Source: Oscillatoria acuminata PCC 6304 (GTDB lineage: Bacteria > Cyanobacteriota > Cyanobacteriia > Cyanobacteriales > Laspinemataceae). Taken from it: 64,000 nt of DNA. The translations under genes were made by a program, and so were the position numbers. Numbering within the stretch: the first letter of the stretch is position 1; each line of letters opens with the position of its first letter. Below, one piece after another: positions 54,341 to 63,154 of this stretch. Under the pieces are notes generated by a model that saw nothing but the letters and a program-made list of their open reading frames with translations, had not been told where the DNA came from and made no database searches. The stretch lies in assembly GCF_000317105.1 (NCBI RefSeq), contig NC_019693.1, positions 186,001 to 250,000 of the forward strand, read 5' to 3'.

Positions 54341-55120
54341 CTAAACTGCATCCGGATCTATCCCCATATCTCGTAAGCGTTGGGCAAGGCGATCGGCCCG
54401 TTGACGTTCCTCTTGAACCCCTTGAGGTTGCTCTTGAACCCGTTGACGTTGCTCTTGAACCCGTTCTTCTAACTGTTTTCGTTCGGCTTGTTCTTGGCGG
54501 ATTAAATCGGTCACCAGCGGAGGAGAAAAAATACGATTTACAGGTAAAATAAAGTCAGGAAACTGCACCAAATGAAGATCCTGTCCTGGCAAAAATTCTA
54601 ACTCTTCATACCCCTTCTCATTGTTCGGGTTAAAACAAACTTGAATTTTCGACTGATTCGGGTCTATAATCCAATATTCTGGAATATTTGCCATAGCATA
54701 TTCGGCGCGCTTGCGGATATAATCTTCCTGCCAATTATCGCTCGTGACTTCTATAACCATCACAGGTTTTTCTTCAAAATCTAAGACGCCTGCACCTTTT
54801 CTCCTACAAACTCGGTCCCAAAGTTCCGCATAACAGATGACCACATCGGGAATTCGTGAGGTATTGTCTTCGGTTCGGACTCCAGTCAACCCCGTTGCCA
54901 CTAACGGTAAATCGTGAGTTACAATATAACGCTGAAATAGGGCCGTTAAAAAACTACAAATTCGGGTGTGCAATCCGGGCGGTATTGGCATTGCAATGAG
55001 TTGACCCCGGTATAACTCATACATAACATCGGGTTTCCCCTGATAGAATAAATATTCTTCAAAAGTCAAAGTCTGGGTAGAAATGTCGGTCGTTAACTGC
55101 GTCATATTCCAGTTCCCCAT
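54341..55120 (-). CDS. Uma2-family putative endonuclease with coiled-coil tail
   Basis: 259 residues. The Uma2 core has TFEEYLFYQGKPDVMYELYR, SRIPDVVICYAEL, the acidic KPVMVIEVTSDNWQEDYIRK and EYWIIDPNQSKIQVCF. A C-terminal coiled coil rich in Q, E and R (QEQAERKQLEERVQEQRQRV) ends RDMGIDPDAV, a tail common in cyanobacterial Uma2 proteins. Role unknown. It is separate from the TA pair (65 bp). Confidence 0.88.
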   Translation of the reverse strand: MGNWNMTQLTTDISTQTLTFEEYLFYQGKPDVMYELYRGQLIAMPIPPGLHTRICSFLTALFQRYIVTHDLPLVATGLTGVRTEDNTSRIPDVVICYAELWDRVCRRKGAGVLDFEEKPVMVIEVTSDNWQEDYIRKRAEYAMANIPEYWIIDPNQSKIQVCFNPNNEKGYEELEFLPGQDLHLVQFPDFILPVNRIFSPPLVTDLIRQEQAERKQLEERVQEQRQRVQEQPQGVQEERQRADRLAQRLRDMGIDPDAV

Positions 55121-55198
55121 AAAATATTATTCCTATTGTAGCGCCAATTCCATCCCCCCCATCTCCCCCATCCTTACAAAAGTATGTTTTTTACCACG

Positions 55199-55461
55199 CT
55201 TAACTATACGTCTTGTCCCCTCCCCTTGGCAAGGTCCGGGTTAGGGTGGGGTCCTCCTGAGGTGGCGAGATCCACCTCAGGAAGAATTAATGAGTGAGGT
55301 GTTCGTGAGGTGGCGAGATCCAAGTCACGAAAAAAGAGGTTGGCATCCGCCTCTATACAGGCGCTTAATCTGTAAACAGTGAGTGATGTAGCGATCGCCC
55401 AAAAAGAACCCCACCCTAACCCGGACCTTGCCAAGGGGAGGGGACAAGACGTATAGTTAAG
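55199..55461. repeat. MITE-like GC-rich inverted repeat, copy 5
   Basis: This is the cleanest copy: 263 bp with terminal arms CTTAACTATACGTCTTGTCC (left) and its exact reverse complement ending at 55461, continuing inwards into CCCTCCCCTTGGCAAG and GGGTTAGGGTGGGG. The core contains GCCTCTATACAGGCGCTTAA, as in copy 1. No gene is visible in 55121-55508. Confidence 0.85.
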
Positions 55462-55508
55462 TATAAAACACCTACTCTCCCCCATCCTCCCCATCTCCCC
55501 CATCTCCC

Positions 55509-56228
55509 TCAAACTCCTACCGATTCTCGGCGGGAAGAAATAACTTTCGCCGGAACGCCTACAGCAATGGAATAGGGAGGAATATTTTTAGTGACGATCG
55601 CCCCTGCGCCGATGATGCTGCCTTCGCCAATGGTGACACCATCCATGACTTTGACCCCGGTTCCTAACCAGCAATTGTCTTCAATGGTGATCCCTTCATA
55701 ACTATTCCCTTGTTGGTTAATATTCTGACCGACGTTGGCAAAAATATGATTATTAGAGTAAATACTCGAATGGGAAGCGATTAAACAGTCTTTGCCTATT
55801 TTAAGTTTGCCCCCGGAGAGACAGGTATAGGGACCAATATAGGTGCGATCGCCAATTTCAATACCCTTTTGATTGCCATGTGCTTTGATATCCACCCCGC
55901 GATCAAAAGAAACACCATCCCCAATTTGAATTTTATCTTTAGGTCCAACGCTGCGGATTCTAACATCCCGCCCTATTGAGACTTTATGACCGATTTGCAT
56001 CCGATAGGCACAGAAAAATTCTACCCCGGTTTTGATGCAAACCCCTTTGCCCAATTTTCCGAAAATTGTTTTATAAACCAGTCCCCGTAACCCCGCACCA
56101 ATGGAAGAGGGCACCCACTGAACCAAGGCCATTTCTATTTCTTCTAATAAATGAAAGAACCGCCACCCCAGGGCAAATTTTAAAGCCTTTTTATTTTGAA
56201 AATGTTCTGTATAAGTTTGAATCGTCAT
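55509..56228 (-). CDS. Hexapeptide-repeat acyltransferase
   Basis: 239 residues from ATG 56228; the frame extends to 56375 but the added sequence is not family-like. Left-handed beta-helix repeats run from residue ~70 to 225 (IQIGDGVSFDRGVDIKAHGN, IGDRTYIGPYTCLSGGKLKI, the catalytic-type His region CLIASHSSIYSNNHIFANVG, and IEDNCWLGTGVKVMDGVTIG). A helical N terminus of about 50 residues precedes it. The WcaF/LacA/CapG-type family adds acetyl groups to sugars. Last gene of the minus-strand polysaccharide cluster, 235 bp after the AlkP gene start region. Confidence 0.87.
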   Translation of the reverse strand: MTIQTYTEHFQNKKALKFALGWRFFHLLEEIEMALVQWVPSSIGAGLRGLVYKTIFGKLGKGVCIKTGVEFFCAYRMQIGHKVSIGRDVRIRSVGPKDKIQIGDGVSFDRGVDIKAHGNQKGIEIGDRTYIGPYTCLSGGKLKIGKDCLIASHSSIYSNNHIFANVGQNINQQGNSYEGITIEDNCWLGTGVKVMDGVTIGEGSIIGAGAIVTKNIPPYSIAVGVPAKVISSRRESVGV

Positions 56229-56462
56229 TTTTATTTCTCTCTCTTTTTTCTCGGTGACGTCAGTGGGATTTCGAGATCCGTAGGCAGTCTTTTGTTCTCT
56301 AATCCCCTCTCTCTCCTCAGCGTGAGATTTGCCTCTAACTATTTTGTACAGCAGAATGGAAGCCCGATGTCTCATCCTGTAGGAGTATTTTTCGTGGTCG
56401 CAAAAAAATTCTCTATCTAACAGGGTAGGTGGTGAAATTCCCCGAGCGATCGCGGGTTCGGG

Positions 56463-58124
56463 TTAGGCGACTACCACGGAGTTTTCGACTAAGGAAATGC
56501 CCTCATAATAGTCAGGAATTGGCGCATTCATTAGATGGAGAAGGGTCGGGGCTAAATCTACCCCATGACCCTCCCGCAGTTGAGTTCCAGGCCGAATTCC
56601 CGGCCCTGTAATGTTTAAAAATCCTCGGTTGCGATGACTGCCGGTGCGGCGATAGGGGACGGGACCAATACGCCCATATTGACCACAATCAATCACATCG
56701 GCAGGGGTGTCATGCCAAACGACGACTAAATCTGCATCGGGACGGGTGCCCGAGTTGGGGGGGGTGTAAATCACTTTTTTGACGACAGGACCTCCGGTGC
56801 GCGCATTGGTCCAGGCATAGAGTTGGGCGGTTAACTCTTGGCACAATCCGTCATACTCCTCCGGTGAGACGATGCCGTTGGGTTCACGACCCGCTAGGTT
56901 AATTCGGATGTATCCTTCGGAATAGCTGGGGATAGCAAAGGCTTTCATTTGCGGCCATAATGGACTATACCAAGTAGAGGGTTGCCAGAACAGGGGATTT
57001 CCTTGCTGGCGCAACTGTTCGGGTGAACCTAATGGCGCTTCTCCAAAGGTTCCTAAGAGGCGATCGAGTAGGGGGTGGACCTGACTGGGGAGTTGCTGCC
57101 GGAGGAGTTGTTTCAGGGGGTTAGGGCTATATTTGCGTTCCCAGATTTCCCCTGTCCAGGTTTTCCGCCTGGGTGCGCTGACGATCGCCTCGGGGATGGT
57201 TCCGGCTGTTCCCGAGGCGATCGCCACTTTCCCCGGAAAGCTGAATCGATATAAAAACTCAGGCAAAAACAGCATACTGGGAACATCGGTGGTATTATTT
57301 CCGCTACCGTGGGCGGAAAATATCACCAGATAACTGTCCTCTGGCACTTCAGCTAACAGGTTACCTAGGGTGCGATCGACCGATTCAAAGACAGCCAGCA
57401 TCGGGTCATCCGCTGCCGATTCTAGCTTATGTTCATAAAGTGGGTGGTCCGGTTGACTCAGATACCACAAGTCATGTCCGGCAGAATGGGTCTCCCCAAA
57501 TACGGTTAACAACAGATCCCACCGTTCCTGTTTGAGTAAATTCCGGACGATCGCCCCTCGCCGAGTAATCCCTTGATGCAGGTTTTTTTGCAAGCGAGAC
57601 AGATAGGCTTTGTCCCACCAATCCCCATGATCCCGATGGAGGGCCGGATGTTTCCCATAGTCCCGGTTAAGCTGATTGAGCAATTCCGGGGGATGAGAGA
57701 GACTGGGGGTTTGCGGGGAATGAGCACCCCAGGCCAAAACTTGCTCCCCATTGACGCGATCGCACAAGCGAGATTGGGGGACATCAAATACCGCGACTCG
57801 ATACTCGTCTCCCAAGGCATAAAACGGCGGATACTCCTGAAAATCATACGCGCCTATGTCAGAAACATTGTAGCTGCCTTCATGAAATTTTATCGGGGAC
57901 CAATATCCGGTTTTTTCAGGTAAGCATCCGGTTAAAAATGTCGTCCAAGGGGTTTCGGCTTTGTAATGTTCTAAGTTGGTCAAGCGACCATAAGCCCCTC
58001 GGTCTTTCAACTGTTTGAGATGACTTAAATATCCCTGGTCCATCCAGGTTTCTAACAGGTCGGGTTCCGCTGCATCAAGGCCGATCGCAATCACTGAATT
58101 TTTTATGCTCTTTTTCATATTCAT
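56463..58124 (-). CDS. Alkaline-phosphatase superfamily hydrolase (type I phosphodiesterase-like)
   Basis: 553 residues. The metal-binding start IAIGLDAAEPDLLETW, the nucleophile Thr in AETPWTTFLTGCLPEK, GETHSAGHDLWYL, FSAHGSGNNTTDVP and VPYRRTGSHRNRGFLNITGP give the AlkP/nucleotide pyrophosphatase metal and catalytic set. There is no signal peptide, so it acts in the cytoplasm or is exported by other means. Members hydrolyse phosphodiesters or transfer phospho- or sulfo-groups on glycans. It follows the HpsE-like gene by 9 bp, supporting a role in polysaccharide modification. Confidence 0.87.
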   Translation of the reverse strand: MNMKKSIKNSVIAIGLDAAEPDLLETWMDQGYLSHLKQLKDRGAYGRLTNLEHYKAETPWTTFLTGCLPEKTGYWSPIKFHEGSYNVSDIGAYDFQEYPPFYALGDEYRVAVFDVPQSRLCDRVNGEQVLAWGAHSPQTPSLSHPPELLNQLNRDYGKHPALHRDHGDWWDKAYLSRLQKNLHQGITRRGAIVRNLLKQERWDLLLTVFGETHSAGHDLWYLSQPDHPLYEHKLESAADDPMLAVFESVDRTLGNLLAEVPEDSYLVIFSAHGSGNNTTDVPSMLFLPEFLYRFSFPGKVAIASGTAGTIPEAIVSAPRRKTWTGEIWERKYSPNPLKQLLRQQLPSQVHPLLDRLLGTFGEAPLGSPEQLRQQGNPLFWQPSTWYSPLWPQMKAFAIPSYSEGYIRINLAGREPNGIVSPEEYDGLCQELTAQLYAWTNARTGGPVVKKVIYTPPNSGTRPDADLVVVWHDTPADVIDCGQYGRIGPVPYRRTGSHRNRGFLNITGPGIRPGTQLREGHGVDLAPTLLHLMNAPIPDYYEGISLVENSVVVA

Positions 58125-58133
58125 TCTTCTCTC

Positions 58134-59138
58134 TTAATTGGCTGGGCAATTTAATCGGGGACTCGGTTCATTAGAGTTAACTTGTTTCTGCGCCAATTGG
58201 CTTTGCAAATAGTAAACCGGACTCAGAAAACTACTTATAAAAAACTCTAACTCACAGGCAGCCACTGGGTCCGTTTTAACTAAGCCGCGATACTGAATCA
58301 GATGGCGCAAAATTCGGCGTAAATTGCCGAGGAAGATGCGGGCAATTACCAAGGGTTTTTCTCTCGGACTGGCATTGAGCAGGCGCAGGTGACAAATGCA
58401 CAATCCACAGCCTCGAATCAGGGAAAGTAATGATGCCTGCTCTAATCTCTCTTGGGGAATTTGATGATAGCTATGCAGGGTGGGACAGTACCAAATTTCC
58501 CATCCCCCTTGGTGCAAATAGAGTAAGGTTTCAAAATCTTCTCCAGCTAAGGATGAACCCTTGACTCGACCGATTAATTGTAAGCGCCGAGGAACAGTTT
58601 CACACCAGGCTTGTTTGCGAACCACTAAACCCGCACCGGGGGGTAAACTTAACTGATTGGGTTGATATAAATGGGGTTTGGAACCGCGTTCCCGAATGGC
58701 TAAAAAGGAGGCAATTCGGTGAAAATTCTCCGGGGGTGGCGTTTCAAACTGACCATGAATTTGGCCGCCAAAGGCACCAGCTTGGGGATAGGAGTGAGCA
58801 AAATTGTAGGCTTCGGCTACCCAGTCGGGGGCGGGTAAATTATCATCATCTAAAAATCCCACCCAGGTTCCTTGAGCTTCATCGATCGCCCGTTGTCGGG
58901 CAAAGGCGAGTCCTTGTTGGGGTTCAAAATAATAGTGTAAGGGAGAGGCAGAGGGCCAATCAATTTGGTATTGGCGAATGACTTCAGCGGTGTTATCCTG
59001 ACTGTTGTTATCGATGACAACAATTTCCCAGGTAAAGTCTTCGGTGCGAATTTGCGATCGCAAGCAGTCCAGCAGTTGCGGTAATCGCGCTGCCCCATTA
59101 TAGGTGGGGATGGCTATTGTAAAAGCGATGGCATTCAT
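58134..59138 (-). CDS. HpsE-like family 2 glycosyltransferase
   Basis: 334 residues. GT-A fold motifs: TIAIPTYNGAARLPQLLDCL, VVIDNNSQDNTAEVI, the DXD-type GFLDDDNLPAPDWVAEAY and a C-terminal GEDFETLLYLHQGGWEIWYC with YHQIPQERLEQ. The LPPGAGLVVRKQAW and VKGSSLAGEDFE phrases fit HpsE-type hormogonium polysaccharide glycosyltransferases of cyanobacteria. It lies 27 bp downstream of a paralogous GT-EAL fusion and 9 bp upstream of the AlkP gene. Confidence 0.88.
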   Translation of the reverse strand: MNAIAFTIAIPTYNGAARLPQLLDCLRSQIRTEDFTWEIVVIDNNSQDNTAEVIRQYQIDWPSASPLHYYFEPQQGLAFARQRAIDEAQGTWVGFLDDDNLPAPDWVAEAYNFAHSYPQAGAFGGQIHGQFETPPPENFHRIASFLAIRERGSKPHLYQPNQLSLPPGAGLVVRKQAWCETVPRRLQLIGRVKGSSLAGEDFETLLYLHQGGWEIWYCPTLHSYHQIPQERLEQASLLSLIRGCGLCICHLRLLNASPREKPLVIARIFLGNLRRILRHLIQYRGLVKTDPVAACELEFFISSFLSPVYYLQSQLAQKQVNSNEPSPRLNCPAN

Positions 59139-59165
59139 TGCAGTTCAAGAGCGTTCAAGTACAAA

Positions 59166-61052
59166 TTAGACGATTAACGAGCTTTCTAGGGAACTTTCGG
59201 ATAACAATTCGGAAACGCTTGATACTAAGGACTCAGAGGGTGCGGGTTCAATGGAGAGTTCTGGTTTCAGGAAGTTGCTCACCCAATGTCGGGAAACTGG
59301 GGATTCAACGCAGAAAGGATGGGGACGTTCTATTCCATATCCCTGAACGTAATTAAACCCCATTCGTTGAGCTTGCTCTAAAAGCTCTGGGTTTTCTACA
59401 TGAGTAGCAATGGTTTTTATCCCGAGACTTATCCCCTTTTTCTGGATTGTTTTGACGGTGTTTAAGCTCCGAGAATCATGGGGAAGAAAGTGAATTAAAT
59501 CCCCCTCTAATTTAAGGTAATTAATTGGCAATTCTTGGAGATACTCACCGGAAGATTGAGCCGCACCCACTCCATCCAGGGAAAACTGGCAGCCAATGGA
59601 CTTCAAGCGTGCAATCAGTTCTTTGATGCGGGGTAAATGCCCGACTGCCACCGCCTCGGGAAGGCAGAAGCACAACAGTGCCGGGGAAATTTGGTAAAAC
59701 GCTAATTCCTGCACGATAAAATCAATTAAGTAGCGATCGCACAGACTGGATTCCGACAAATTTATTTCATAAATCTCCCCGGAACATTTATCCCCCACTT
59801 CCGCAATTTGAACACAAAGTTTTCGGATCGTCCAACGGTCGATTGTCCGCATCAGATTATACCGTTTTGCTACAGGCATAAACTGATTGGGCATTAACAA
59901 TTGACCCCCCCGATCTTCCAAGCGCAACAAAATCTCTGTATGAGGGCGATCGCCTGTCGTCCCATTCAGGGGGTACACTCCTTGAGAATGAAGGCGAAAC
60001 CGTTGTTCTTCAAATGCTTCCGCCAACTGTTCTAGGGCAGTTTCATCCTGTTTTTGTCCCGGGCGATCGCCACTTCTTCCCAATGACTTAAAACCTTGTT
60101 GTTTCAACAGAAACAGAGGACTCATTAAGGTACTGGTCAAAAACTCTCGTTCACAAGTGGCTGCTGTATCATTTTTAATGCCAATTCCATGTCGAATCCC
60201 ATGTAGCACCAACCGGCGCAAATCATTGGCTAAATAAGCTGGAAATGCTAAGGGTCTTTGCCAACTATTTAAGGTCATCATTCGTAGGCGATGACGACTC
60301 AACCCCACACAACGGACCAACCGTTTTAAATATTCCGGTTCTAACCGCTGGTTGGGAATTTTATGGTAAACCACCATCGCTGGATTATACCAAATCTCCC
60401 ATCCAGCTTTTTGAATATGCAACAAAACTTCTAAATCTTCACTGGCTAATCCCGCATCTTTCCCGGTATGATTTAAAACTAACCGTTTGGGAACTGATTT
60501 TAACCAGACTGCTTTGCGAACCACTAATCCCGCCCCGGGGGGCAATATTTTATGTTGCGGGTCGTACTGACGCGGGGTATTTCCCCGTTCTACAATGGCT
60601 AAGAAACAAGCGATTTTCTTAAAATTTTCAGGCAGCTTTTCTTCCGGGGTTTTTTCATAAAACAGCCCATGAATTTGGCTGCCAAATGCCCCGACTTCTG
60701 GATGAGTTTTCCCAAACTGATAGGCAGCCGCTACCCAGTCGGGTTCCGGCAAGTTATCATCATCCAAAAACCCGATTAACTCCCCTTGAGCTTTTTCCAC
60801 CGCCCGCTGTCGGGCAAAAGCTGCCCCCTGTTCCGGGGCAAAACAATATCGTAAGGGATAGGCAGAGGGCCAAGTTTTCTGATAGTCTCTCACCACCGCT
60901 GCGGTGCGATCGCTGCTATTGTTATCGACAACAATAATTTCCCAGGAAAACTTTTCTGTTCCCACTTGCGATCGCAGGCGATCGAGGACGTCCGTTAAGC
61001 GGGTTTCGCCATTATAAGTGGGAATTGCTATTGTTAAATCAACCGGCTTCAT
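59166..61052 (-). CDS. Glycosyltransferase family 2 fused to a degenerate EAL domain
   Basis: 628 residues. Residues 1-320 are an HpsE-like GT2 (TIAIPTYNGETRLTDVLDRL, GFLDDDNLPEPDW, LPPGAGLVVRKAVW, LASEDLEVLLHIQKAGWEIW). Residues ~345-580 are an EAL phosphodiesterase-like domain: TEILLRL for EAL (Glu373), NLS at 431, LKLEG with Lys514, HVENPE with Glu553, and QGYGIERP with Gln570. By spacing against active enzymes, one metal-ligand Glu is Cys463, and the DD pair is DG (493-494). Catalysis is therefore doubtful and c-di-GMP binding more likely. The tail is Ser-rich. First gene of the polysaccharide operon. Confidence 0.88.
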   Translation of the reverse strand: MKPVDLTIAIPTYNGETRLTDVLDRLRSQVGTEKFSWEIIVVDNNSSDRTAAVVRDYQKTWPSAYPLRYCFAPEQGAAFARQRAVEKAQGELIGFLDDDNLPEPDWVAAAYQFGKTHPEVGAFGSQIHGLFYEKTPEEKLPENFKKIACFLAIVERGNTPRQYDPQHKILPPGAGLVVRKAVWLKSVPKRLVLNHTGKDAGLASEDLEVLLHIQKAGWEIWYNPAMVVYHKIPNQRLEPEYLKRLVRCVGLSRHRLRMMTLNSWQRPLAFPAYLANDLRRLVLHGIRHGIGIKNDTAATCEREFLTSTLMSPLFLLKQQGFKSLGRSGDRPGQKQDETALEQLAEAFEEQRFRLHSQGVYPLNGTTGDRPHTEILLRLEDRGGQLLMPNQFMPVAKRYNLMRTIDRWTIRKLCVQIAEVGDKCSGEIYEINLSESSLCDRYLIDFIVQELAFYQISPALLCFCLPEAVAVGHLPRIKELIARLKSIGCQFSLDGVGAAQSSGEYLQELPINYLKLEGDLIHFLPHDSRSLNTVKTIQKKGISLGIKTIATHVENPELLEQAQRMGFNYVQGYGIERPHPFCVESPVSRHWVSNFLKPELSIEPAPSESLVSSVSELLSESSLESSLIV

Positions 61053-61676
61053 AAAAGGGTGGGGTATAAAGTTGAATTAAATTGAATGGGGCAGCGCTTA
61101 GGCATAGTGCCTGGGCTGATTAAAACGAGTAGAGTGGCGATTTTATGAACTTGCTGAAGTCGCTGAATAAAAAAAAGGTGTTATAGTTAATTGCGAAGGG
61201 CAGTGAGATCATAAGTCAACCTCATATCCTGATTGCCTTTAACCGGGCTGCTTCGACAGCGATCGCAAATTAAAATCCGCCTTCAGTACAAGGGGTAAAA
61301 TTTGCCAATAAAGTATCAGAGCAATCTGATTTTGGGTGAGAAAAACGGCTGTCATCTCTCATCCAGTCAACTGCTCTCTCCTTATAGGTATATTATTTAC
61401 ATGGAGATTCTGGATTGTCTCTCTATCTACTGGTAGAGACTTTTTCAAGGTTTACAGCTTATCCTTAACCGCTTATATAAAGTTTCTATAAACTTGAGGG
61501 GAGAGTTTTTAAAAGAAATATGAAGCCCCGAAAGAAAAATCACTAAATCGGTCCGGGTTGGATCAAATTTAGGTAACTCTTGGACTATTTTGTGTCCGTG
61601 AAATTACGGAGATGATTTGTACTTATTTCTAAAGACATATTCCTTTAGGAATAGATTTTCGCTTGCCGAAGCCCTT
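61053..61676. other. 624-bp spacer upstream of the polysaccharide operon
   Basis: No supported gene. It is AT-rich and contains a run AATAAAAAAAAGGTGTTATA near 61167 and several short inverted repeats. It should hold the minus-strand promoter of the GT-EAL operon and the 3' end of the hemW transcript. I could not fix a promoter with confidence. Confidence 0.5.
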
Positions 61677-62900
61677 TTATTTTTCTAGGGCTTCAAAAAT
61701 GGTGGCTAAAATAGTATTGGAAAATAAAAATCCTTCGGGGTCCGAGAGTCGGATCGCACCGGATGGGGGCAGGGTGGGGCCAAAATCTAACGGTTCCGAA
61801 CGGGAGTGAACTTCTACCCAGCCTTGGCGATAATAAGGGAGGAGACAGTGCCAAAGCTGACGGAGGCGATCGCCGCCAAACTGCTGGGTAAAACGAGCAA
61901 TATCAATCCCATCAGCTAACCGCAATCCCAACATCAAGGTTTCTAACAACACCTCCTCCGTAGGAGTTTCCGGAATGGACAGGACCCCGCCACTGCTTTG
62001 CCACTCCTGCACCCAAGCATAATACTCCCGCCTAGTCCGGGGACGAGTGAACCGTTGGCCCCCCAGATAACTCGCCGCCCCCATCCCAAATCCATAGCAA
62101 GGGCGATTTTCCCAATAAACGCGATTATGCCGACACTGATACCCCGACTGGGCATAATTCGAGACTTCATAATGTTCATACCCCGCCGCCGTCAGGGTCT
62201 CAACCGCCACCCGATACATTTGGGCGCTGATCTCATCCGTGGGTAACGGAGAAACCCCCGGTTGATAGGTCCGGGAAAAGGCGGTCCCCGCTTCTACAAT
62301 TAAGTCATAGCTAGAAATATGAGCCGGATTGAGGGCAACTGCCTGATTCAGGGAATCTTGCCACTGTTCTAAGGTTTGGTGAGGCAGTCCTGAAATCAAA
62401 TCCAGACTAAAATTCTCAATTCCCACCTCGCCCATTAGCTCAACGGCATTTAAAATATCTCTCGTCCGGTGCGATCGCCCACAGTCAGCCAACAAGTCAT
62501 CCTGAAACGCCTGCACTCCCAGACTCACCCGATTGATTCCCCCCAGGCAATATCCCCGGAGGTGTTCCCGGTCAAAGGTCCCCGGATCCATCTCCATAGA
62601 AATTTCTGCATCGGCAGCAATTCCCAACCGGCGATCGAGACTATCCAAAAGTTGACTCAACTGGGAAACGGATAACAGGGACGGCGTACCCCCACCAAAA
62701 AACACCGTGGACAGGGGCTGACCCCAAACTGGACTGTTCTCAATTTCCCTAATCAGCCAATCCACATATTCCACAATCGTCCCCGAGTCCTCCCCCTGCT
62801 TGCGATCGCCCACCACCGACACCGGAAAATCGCAATAAAAACAGCGCCGACGACAAAATGGAATATGCAGATAAGCAGACCTGGGGATCTCCGGGATCAT
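61677..62900 (-). CDS. hemW: Radical SAM heme chaperone HemW
   Basis: 407 residues from ATG 62900; a TTG at 62924 is possible. The radical SAM cluster motif is HIPFCRRRCFYCDF (CxxxCxxC), followed by VFFGGGTPSLL and EISMEMDPGTF. The HemN C-terminal domain has YEHYEVSNYAQSGYQCRHNR and NRPCYGFGMGAASYLGG. The extra Cys of coproporphyrinogen oxidase HemN (CxxxCxxCxC) is absent, as the residue after CD is Phe, supporting HemW over HemN. HemW delivers heme to target proteins. Single gene. Confidence 0.93.
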   Translation of the reverse strand: MIPEIPRSAYLHIPFCRRRCFYCDFPVSVVGDRKQGEDSGTIVEYVDWLIREIENSPVWGQPLSTVFFGGGTPSLLSVSQLSQLLDSLDRRLGIAADAEISMEMDPGTFDREHLRGYCLGGINRVSLGVQAFQDDLLADCGRSHRTRDILNAVELMGEVGIENFSLDLISGLPHQTLEQWQDSLNQAVALNPAHISSYDLIVEAGTAFSRTYQPGVSPLPTDEISAQMYRVAVETLTAAGYEHYEVSNYAQSGYQCRHNRVYWENRPCYGFGMGAASYLGGQRFTRPRTRREYYAWVQEWQSSGGVLSIPETPTEEVLLETLMLGLRLADGIDIARFTQQFGGDRLRQLWHCLLPYYRQGWVEVHSRSEPLDFGPTLPPSGAIRLSDPEGFLFSNTILATIFEALEK

Positions 62901-63154
62901 CGATTCAGTCGATTCTGTAGCCAATATGGATGCCTTAAATTCGGGTTAAAACTGCATATTTTCTGGGGACTGACTTACGATGAAGAGAGTCCAAACTGTA
63001 GAACAGCAGAAAACTTAATAGTATAATCAAGATGTCTTTCTACAATCAACTCAATCAGCGGTCTTCAAAAAATGTCGGGAAAACATCCTTAGAAAATGGT
63101 TCCCCAGCATAGACAACCTTGAGTTGAAACCTTACTCTTTTGAGTGGCTCAATC

